The notes below the pieces were generated by a model, which made no database searches, had not been told where the DNA came from, and worked only from the letters and a program-made list of their open reading frames with translations. A DNA stretch of 64,000 nucleotides from Oehlia diaphana. Its lineage: Eukaryota > Glomeromycota > Glomeromycetes > Glomerales > Glomeraceae. The DNA is taken from the NCBI GenBank assembly GCA_003833135.1, contig QZLH01000517.1, positions 8,134 through 72,133 on the forward strand, read 5' to 3'. Position 1 is the stretch's first letter, and every line of letters starts with the position of its first letter. The translations under genes and the position numbers were made by a program. Below are positions 58,501-64,000 of the stretch, in pieces.

Positions 58501-59677
58501 ATTTAAAAATTTATTTAAATAGAAAAAGATATTTGAGCATTTTTATTTTTTTAGGCTGATTATACAAGAGATTATTTAAAGAAAGTGGAACAAGACAAAT
58601 ATCAATTACCTGATGGGCCTGTTATTATGTCACCTGATCGTTTATTGACCGCTTTTCACAGGTATCATACAACCAAATCATTAATTCATGTACTTTCAAT
58701 TTCAAACTTTTTTTGATCTAATGAGAAATTTCTTTCGAATTTAGGGAGGTAATTATGCGCAAACCCGAAGTTTTCAAAATGGCATGCTTGCGAGACGTGC
58801 AAAAATTATTTGGAGATAGAAATCCATTTTTTGCAGGTTTTGGAAATAGAATAACGGTATAAATTATAAATTTTATAATCTCGTAATCTTTCTTGATTCA
58901 TGAAATTAATTGAAATATATTTATATATTAGGATGCTTTATCCTATCGAAGCGTTAATGTACCATCATCAAGAATCTTCACAATTGATTCAAATGGTGAA
59001 GTAATATTGGAGTTATTGTCAGGATATAGATCATCGTTAGTATGATTAATTTGCTAAGTATGTATAAATTTAACCATGGTCACTAATGAAATCCTCTTAA
59101 TAGTTATGTAGATTTAAGTGATTTAGTGGATCAAATGTTTCCTCATATTGGTGGTCGTAAATGGGATACAGTTTATAATGATTGGAATTATTGGAAACCG
59201 CCTTTACCAGACATTGAAATACCTCTAGAAATATATGAGAATCAGTCAACAACACCATCGTCTCCAAGGAGTTCAACTGTTACGGTTGGATCTCCACGTT
59301 TAGGGATGATTCGAAATTTAACCGGTAGTATAACGGGCAGTAACAGCAATAATCCTACAATATCAGCACATGGTGTATTAGAATCACCGGGAAATCATTT
59401 ATTAAATAAAACAAATGGAAACGATTCTGTAATAACTAATCAAAGGATTGTTTATGTTGGAGGTGATGTTGATATGCCAGGAAGAATGGATATATATTCA
59501 GATGAAAACGCAAGTATGGTGGGATACGACGATGAAATAGATGATGGAGATGATGAAGGCGAATACGAAAACGACGACGAGGATGATGATGAGGGTGAGG
59601 GTGAGGATGATGATGAAATTGATTTTGATGAAGGATATATACCGACTGATATTGATTTAAGCAGCATACCGTATTAG
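55520..59677 (+). CDS. PAH1: Lipin/Pah1-type phosphatidate phosphatase
   Basis: A Mg2+-dependent enzyme making diacylglycerol from phosphatidate at the ER and nuclear envelope; it sets the balance between storage lipid and membrane phospholipid. About 17 exons. The N-lip domain starts [20 protein letters not shown] with [12 protein letters not shown]. The middle has acidic and Ser/Thr-Pro segments likely phosphorylated. The C-lip HAD-like catalytic core is at 58150-59110: DIDGT (catalytic Asp pair, 58272 region), then [61 protein letters not shown] and [15 protein letters not shown]. The C-terminal Asp/Glu run (about 59520-59640) is the acidic tail that in yeast Pah1 recruits the Nem1-Spo7 phosphatase. 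Convergent with OPI3. Confidence 0.93.
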
Positions 59678-59894
59678 ATTAATGTAAATTTGTAAATTAT
59701 ATTGTACTTATATTTCTTTTCAAATAGTAAAATTTAATTTTCTTTAATTTATGTGATGTTATATTAGCAATAAATAATTTCATCATATACACCAAACAAG
59801 AATCTCATTGTTAAAATAAATATAATAGATTATAAATTAATTAATTATCACCTAATTTGTTTTTTTATTCATTTTACAAAATGTAAACCTTTAT

Positions 59895-60822
59895 TCATTT
59901 TTTTTTTTCTTCGCGTTGTGCATAAATCATTGAAGTGAATGGTCTAGGAAAAGAAAGATAATGAAATTAGTTAAGAAGATAAATCTAAATATATCAATAT
60001 GATCATAGACGCGTACCCCTCAAATCGAAGTGCAATTAAGTAAAGTATAAAAGCCCAACAAGTCAAAATAATTCCAGCAGGACTTGCATACCATAAAGCA
60101 GTAGATAGAAATACCATTGAAGAACCATAATACATCGGATTATCAAGAACATTAAAAGGAAAAGATGTAATACGATCATCCATTAAGATACCAAAGTAAT
60201 CGCCTAATAATTTTATCAAAATAAAATTAGAGGGAAACCATACGAAGAACAAAAATAAAATTTCACGTACCTAAATAAGTTCCTGTTACACCCAACACAT
60301 ACATTGATGATAATACAAAAAAATTTCCGGTAAAAAATAATACTAAAGCTAATCCTTTCGAATAATCATTATCTAAAGAAGAAAGTTTTTGCTGTTTATC
60401 AATTGCATTTTTATATCTTCATTCATTCGGATTTCGAAAAAATTAATTTTTTTTTTAACGTAGAAACGTAAATAAATGTATAAATACACAAACTTTTAAA
60501 TTGATAGGTTAAAGACTTACAAGATATCTCTGAAAATTCCAAGGAAAAAAATTATTATAGCTAAACAATAACAACCAATATATGGATTTCCACCAACAAA
60601 ACGGGTTAAAAATCTTGTTTTATGTTCTATATATATTTTTTTTAAAGAAGGAAATTAAAATAATAAATTCATATTCTATTATATTTTATAAATAAAAGTA
60701 AAGAATCTCTAACCTCTTCTCGCGACAAAATTCCAAAAAAGTGGATTAAAAGTTATAGAAGCGAAAGAAATCCAAAAGGATTTTTGAGAAAAATCAATCT
60801 TATCTAAAAATTCTTGATACAT
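59895..60822 (-). CDS. OPI3: Phospholipid methyltransferase Opi3/PEMT-like
   Basis: It transfers methyl groups from SAM to phosphatidyl-mono- or dimethylethanolamine to make phosphatidylcholine in the ER membrane. Exons begin at ATG 60822 (MYQEFLDKIDFSQKSFW) and include FNPLFWNFVARR, a hydrophobic segment GCYCLAIIIFFLGIFRD, VLFFTGNFFVLSSMYVLG, then GDYFGILMDDRITSFPFNVL with DNPMYYGSSM (conserved SAM/substrate region), LWYASPAGIILTCWAF and ALRFEGPFT, ending REEKKK. The EGP motif and several membrane helices are those of the class II (about 200 residue) enzymes. PAH1 converges on it. Confidence 0.9.
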
Positions 60823-60925
60823 TTTTAGTATCGAAAGAAATTGGTTAACGCATAAAAAAATCGAAAAAAAATATATCGAGGAAATACATCGTGAATTTAT
60901 TTTTTTTTTTTTTTAAAAAAAAAAA
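60798..60925 (-). promoter_or_regulatory. OPI3 start and promoter, duplicated at 25.7 kb
   Basis: A T15A11 tract (60900-60925) lies 78 bp upstream of the OPI3 start. The whole segment recurs at 25666-25791. The base after the A-run is the start of GGCGCGCC, where the two copies diverge. Confidence 0.6.
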
Positions 60926-60945
60926 GGCGCGCCTGATCTTCGAAC

Positions 60946-61203
60946 ATGTGCAAAATATGTAATGTACAACTTGTATTACGTAAATTTCATGTATTTCATG
61001 TGGATTTCATAATTTATAATTATCTCAAATTGCCAGATGGTTATAACAATTATCATATTGACGTTCGTTTGTCTTTACATAGATTAATTAAATCAATTAA
61101 ATCAAAAAAAAGAAAGTGGATACAAAAGATCGTTAAATTTTATTCTTTCTCTAGAGTCAGATGGTGTAAATTTGATAATCTTAAAATCTTGTGGCACCAT
61201 TGA
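60946..61203 (+). CDS. Hypothetical small protein (85 aa)
   Basis: An open frame from ATG 60946 with a CxxC (MCKICN), Leu/His-rich middle (LKLPDGYNNYHIDVRLSLHR) and a Lys/Arg-rich region. No signal peptide or domain. It lies 124 bp from the OPI3 start in divergent position. The stretch after it to 61626 shows no gene. Confidence 0.3.
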   Translation: MCKICNVQLVLRKFHVFHVDFIIYNYLKLPDGYNNYHIDVRLSLHRLIKSIKSKKRKWIQKIVKFYSFSRVRWCKFDNLKILWHH

Positions 61204-61626
61204 TTTGTTTTGACTCTGATCAATTAATTGAAGAGTGAATTACTTTTTTTTTGAAAGTAAATAAGGTCAGAGTATAATCGATTACTGTACATAAATGTAC
61301 ATAAAGTACAGTGGGACAACATATTATTTCATAAATGCTATTTACATTATAAAATAATTTATTTTTGTGTGATACAAAACGTCATCACAAAAAATTTTTT
61401 AAATATCATTCAATATTACAAAGCAAAGTGGTTACTGAATTATAAAATATACATGCATATTTACAAGAAAAAATCACCCTCAATCACCTCAATCACGGAA
61501 AAGACAATAATGCAAGTGTAAAAAGGAAAACTTAACAAATTATATTTACAATGCTTATAATTGAGATAAAAAAAAGTAAATAAAATAATTAAGAAAAAGA
61601 AAGAAATTAATAAATGAAGTTTTCCA

Positions 61627-63024
61627 TTATGTCTTTTCATAAAACAACATATAAGCCTCTTCATTGAGCACTTGCTTTAATTTAACCTCCTCAACATACT
61701 CATCAGAAAGACGCCACCAATTATCGCTTTCTTCTTTGCGACGATAAGTAATAAAGTGACCTGATCTATGATCACCTTGATGAACTATCACAGATTTTAA
61801 TTTATAAATATTTTCACCAGATGGAATCTCGTCTTCCTTACAACTTGCACCAATACCTGCTAAAATTGGTGATGATATTGGAGACGAGGCAATTGGTGAT
61901 GGCGGAGCTGACATCGGTTCACTTGGCATATTAGCCAAGTACCCTCCTGATATATATTTCATCATGTCAATTGACTCTGGAAATTTAACTTTGCACGGAT
62001 TCTTAAAAGTAAGCCCACTTTGATAATAAATGGATCGAGAAAAGTGGATTGAAAAAATGTCTGGCAACTTTGCAAACATTGTAACTTTGCTGGCAGTATT
62101 TTTTAAATGGGCCAATTTCATCACTTGCAATTGATCACTTATGTCCGTATCAACATCGGTCGCAAGTGCCTTTTTGATGATTTGTCTATCATTTTCGAGC
62201 TTTCCTTTAGCAAGATCGTCTTTCCCAATTTCAAGCGCCTTTTCAATAGCTGCCAATGTTTCAACCAAAGAGCAATGTGGGCAATTGTATTCATCAATGA
62301 AATCGGTCCCAGCATATGTTCGTAAGAGAACATCTAGAGGAACTGATGGGAGTCCTGATGGGAGTGGAATCGAGATATTATCGAATGTTGCGTGTCGAAT
62401 TGGTCCGCAATATCCACATTTCATACAAGAAACACGATATGCTGTTAACCCGCGAAGCGGATTACGATCATTTACAATATTCGTAATAGTATCATTTTTT
62501 GCCGCCATTTTTTTAATTAGTTCAACGTCAAAAAGAGATTTCGGACGTCGGATATGATCTTCTTCGGCACCGAGAGATTGAAATAAAAACTGAAAGAGTT
62601 CGTGTGCGTCTTGTTGTTGCCTATTAATTAAACGTCTTGCGTTAGCCTGTAAGGCCCAAACTACATCTGTTGCAATAAATGATTGTTGTTTCGTTAAAGG
62701 TTCATTGAGTCTTTCTAAAGTTGCATGTAATGCAACAGTTACTGGTAGTTCGGCATCTATTGGTTTATTTTTAATTTTTTTTTCCAAATATTTCCGGAAA
62801 TTTTTTAATGAAGCCAGGCTTTGTAGCACAGAATTAAGAAAACAAATATTATTCCCCTGATTTATTAGACCAAAGGTATAAATTTTAGTTTCTTTTTCTT
62901 TGTTGGAATTATGTTTTTTCTTTCGTTTTGAGTCTTTTACTTTTGGAGTTACAAAAAATGGTGTAATTATTAAGATCGCTGTGGTAACAAATAGCGAAAC
63001 GGTAACTAGATTACTTGTTTCCAT
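61627..63024 (-). CDS. Ubiquitin carboxyl-terminal hydrolase with N-terminal membrane anchor (Ubp16/USP30-like)
   Basis: A cysteine protease that removes ubiquitin. Single exon; ATG 63024 is in a good GCCATGG context, and the longer in-frame start (TTG 63036) is not likely. Residues 6-25 are a transmembrane helix (LVTVSLFVTTAILIITPFF), followed by a basic stretch KDSKRKKKH, the layout of outer mitochondrial membrane deubiquitinases. The Cys box is GLINQGNNICFLNSVLQSL with Cys61; QQQDAHELFQFLFQSL follows; zinc-binding CMKCGYCG pairs with CPHC; the His box is SVIVHQGDHRSGHFITYRR and then WWRLSDEYV. A Ser/Pro-rich insert lies before the His box. The Cys box has one extra residue between the GN pair and Cys. 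Confidence 0.9.
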   Translation of the reverse strand: METSNLVTVSLFVTTAILIITPFFVTPKVKDSKRKKKHNSNKEKETKIYTFGLINQGNNICFLNSVLQSLASLKNFRKYLEKKIKNKPIDAELPVTVALHATLERLNEPLTKQQSFIATDVVWALQANARRLINRQQQDAHELFQFLFQSLGAEEDHIRRPKSLFDVELIKKMAAKNDTITNIVNDRNPLRGLTAYRVSCMKCGYCGPIRHATFDNISIPLPSGLPSVPLDVLLRTYAGTDFIDEYNCPHCSLVETLAAIEKALEIGKDDLAKGKLENDRQIIKKALATDVDTDISDQLQVMKLAHLKNTASKVTMFAKLPDIFSIHFSRSIYYQSGLTFKNPCKVKFPESIDMMKYISGGYLANMPSEPMSAPPSPIASSPISSPILAGIGASCKEDEIPSGENIYKLKSVIVHQGDHRSGHFITYRRKEESDNWWRLSDEYVEEVKLKQVLNEEAYMLFYEKT

Positions 63025-63901
63025 GGCGACTAGCAAAAGCTAGGGTATATGAAATATATTAGAGATCTACAATAAATAAAGTTTTCTCTAGATTAATTTT
63101 ACATCGAAGCGATTGTTATTTCAGTATTGCTCGCAACAAGGTTTCTGTAGAAATTAAGGTTGCACGAATTTTTTATTTGTGCAAGCAACGGTATCAGTTT
63201 TTAACCGATTCGAAATCGACATACCATGCTTGTCGATCAATACTTTTTCGTTGTACTATCTATTTATAGGTTTTTTTAATGATATTTCCTTATTTATAAA
63301 TCTGTTCCATCAATTCCATATAAAGAAAAAATGTGGAGAAGTTTGTTCCATTGTTTTATGAAACAAATTAAATTTGGCGGGGATTTGATGTCTGAATTCG
63401 ATTAGGTAAACAAACCCTTTAATTAATTTTTTTTTTATTATTATACCACGAAACTGCTATCCGTAAGATCAGCATTATAGATTTGTTTCAAAGATATATA
63501 TATATATATATATCAATTGTTCATATATTTAAAAAATGTTATTACTACTTCCTTATTTGCAAATAAACAGAATCATCTTATTTGATCAATTCAGTTTTAG
63601 CGCTTAACCTTTAATATAATACAAGCATTCAAATAACAATGAATTTTTCCCTTTGTCTCAATTTCCATGATTATAAAAAGAAAACAAAGATTACTTTGAA
63701 ATATAATTTTCTTATAAATACACCATTAATTCACACGTTATTAAGAATTTGACAACAGTCCAATATATCCCAATTTTTTTTCAATTTTTTTCCTGTTATT
63801 TCACCTTATTTAAGTATACACAGCGGGACTGTGAAAAAAAATATATATATATATAAATTATAAACAGTTTCGCTAGAAAATAATAAAATAAACAAGTAAA
63901 A
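63025..63901. other. Intergenic region with TA repeats and a promoter for the right-edge gene
   Basis: A TA microsatellite lies at about 63496-63514 and another at about 63842-63856, about 45 bp upstream of the right-edge start codon, where it may act as a TATA element. No gene is supported; a 60-codon frame at 63179-63361 has no features. Confidence 0.45.
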
Positions 63902-64000
63902 ATGGATAACCAATTACAAATTTTGTCAAAAAAAATTAGTGACCACCTAGGAGAAATCTACAAAAATAAGTGCAGAGTCGCCTCTCTTATTTTTGTTCTG
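63902..64000 (+). CDS. Start of a protein-coding gene, truncated by the window
   Basis: An ATG at 63902 opens a frame that stays open to the edge (MDNQLQILSKKISDHL and on). An A-rich leader (AAACAAGTAAAA) precedes it, typical of starts in this genome. Only 33 codons are visible, and no family can be assigned. Confidence 0.55.
   Translation, partial: MDNQLQILSKKISDHLGEIYKNKCRVASLIFVL

Noticed and set aside
59452..59667. Ser/Pro-rich minus-strand frame
   Set aside because: Antisense of the PAH1 acidic tail; Asp/Glu codons read backwards give Ser.
62107..62557. Plus-strand frames inside the deubiquitinase gene
   Set aside because: Antisense shadows of a well-supported single-exon gene.
63025..63036. 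Longer N-terminus for the deubiquitinase
   Set aside because: The upstream codon is TTG; ATG 63024 has a strong context.
1..64000. tRNA and rRNA genes
   Set aside because: No T-loop GTTCRANNC with a matching acceptor stem was found by eye; a covariance-model scan would be decisive.

Overview
This is a nuclear window from an intron-rich, very AT-rich fungus. Short GT-AG introns, long A/T runs, fungus-type orthologues (Pah1 with an acidic tail, Opi3, Etr1, Htd2, Tsr1, Noc4), an AIG1-type GTPase, a signal-peptide/kelch/single-TM protein and abundant decayed repeats together suggest Glomeromycotina (arbuscular mycorrhizal fungi, Rhizophagus-like). That placement is inference from gene content; no marker gene is present.

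Two landscapes meet near 19 kb. Positions 1-19,000 are gene-poor and repeat-rich: a 1.1 kb palindromic repeat element, a decayed polyubiquitin-like array, two MITE-like insertions, a diverged duplicated upstream module found in front of two unrelated genes, a frameshifted AIG1-like GTPase, a transposon relic, a frameshifted deiodinase-like gene, one apparently intact multi-exon kelch membrane protein, gene debris and a 1.8 kb almost pure A/T desert.

Positions 19,000-63,000 are gene-dense and conserved. Many genes are arranged as head-to-head pairs: ETR1/RRP36, TSR1/mitochondrial carrier, NOC4/HTD2, methyltransferase/MED4, LanC-like/CCDC43-like, and LOTUS-like/PAH1. Others are a mitochondrial alpha-ketoacid dehydrogenase kinase, SEC5, an ECHDC1-like enoyl-CoA hydratase-family enzyme, an H2A histone with a long N-tail, a CoA-binding protein, OPI3 and a membrane-anchored ubiquitin protease. 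A 359 bp MITE-like element and ATCGA-rich degenerate repeats separate SEC5 from the ECHDC1-like gene. The start of one more gene runs off the right edge.

The conserved genes fall into three themes: ribosome small-subunit assembly (RRP36, TSR1, NOC4); mitochondrial metabolism (ETR1 and HTD2 of mitochondrial fatty-acid synthesis, a carrier, a dehydrogenase kinase, an outer-membrane-type deubiquitinase); and phospholipid synthesis (convergent PAH1 and OPI3).

A 414-base N gap at 25,252-25,665 is followed by about 125 bp nearly identical to the start and promoter of OPI3 at 60.8 kb, so either a recent duplication or an assembly error is present there. Exon joins given for single genes were derived by hand from GT-AG sites and reading-frame continuity.
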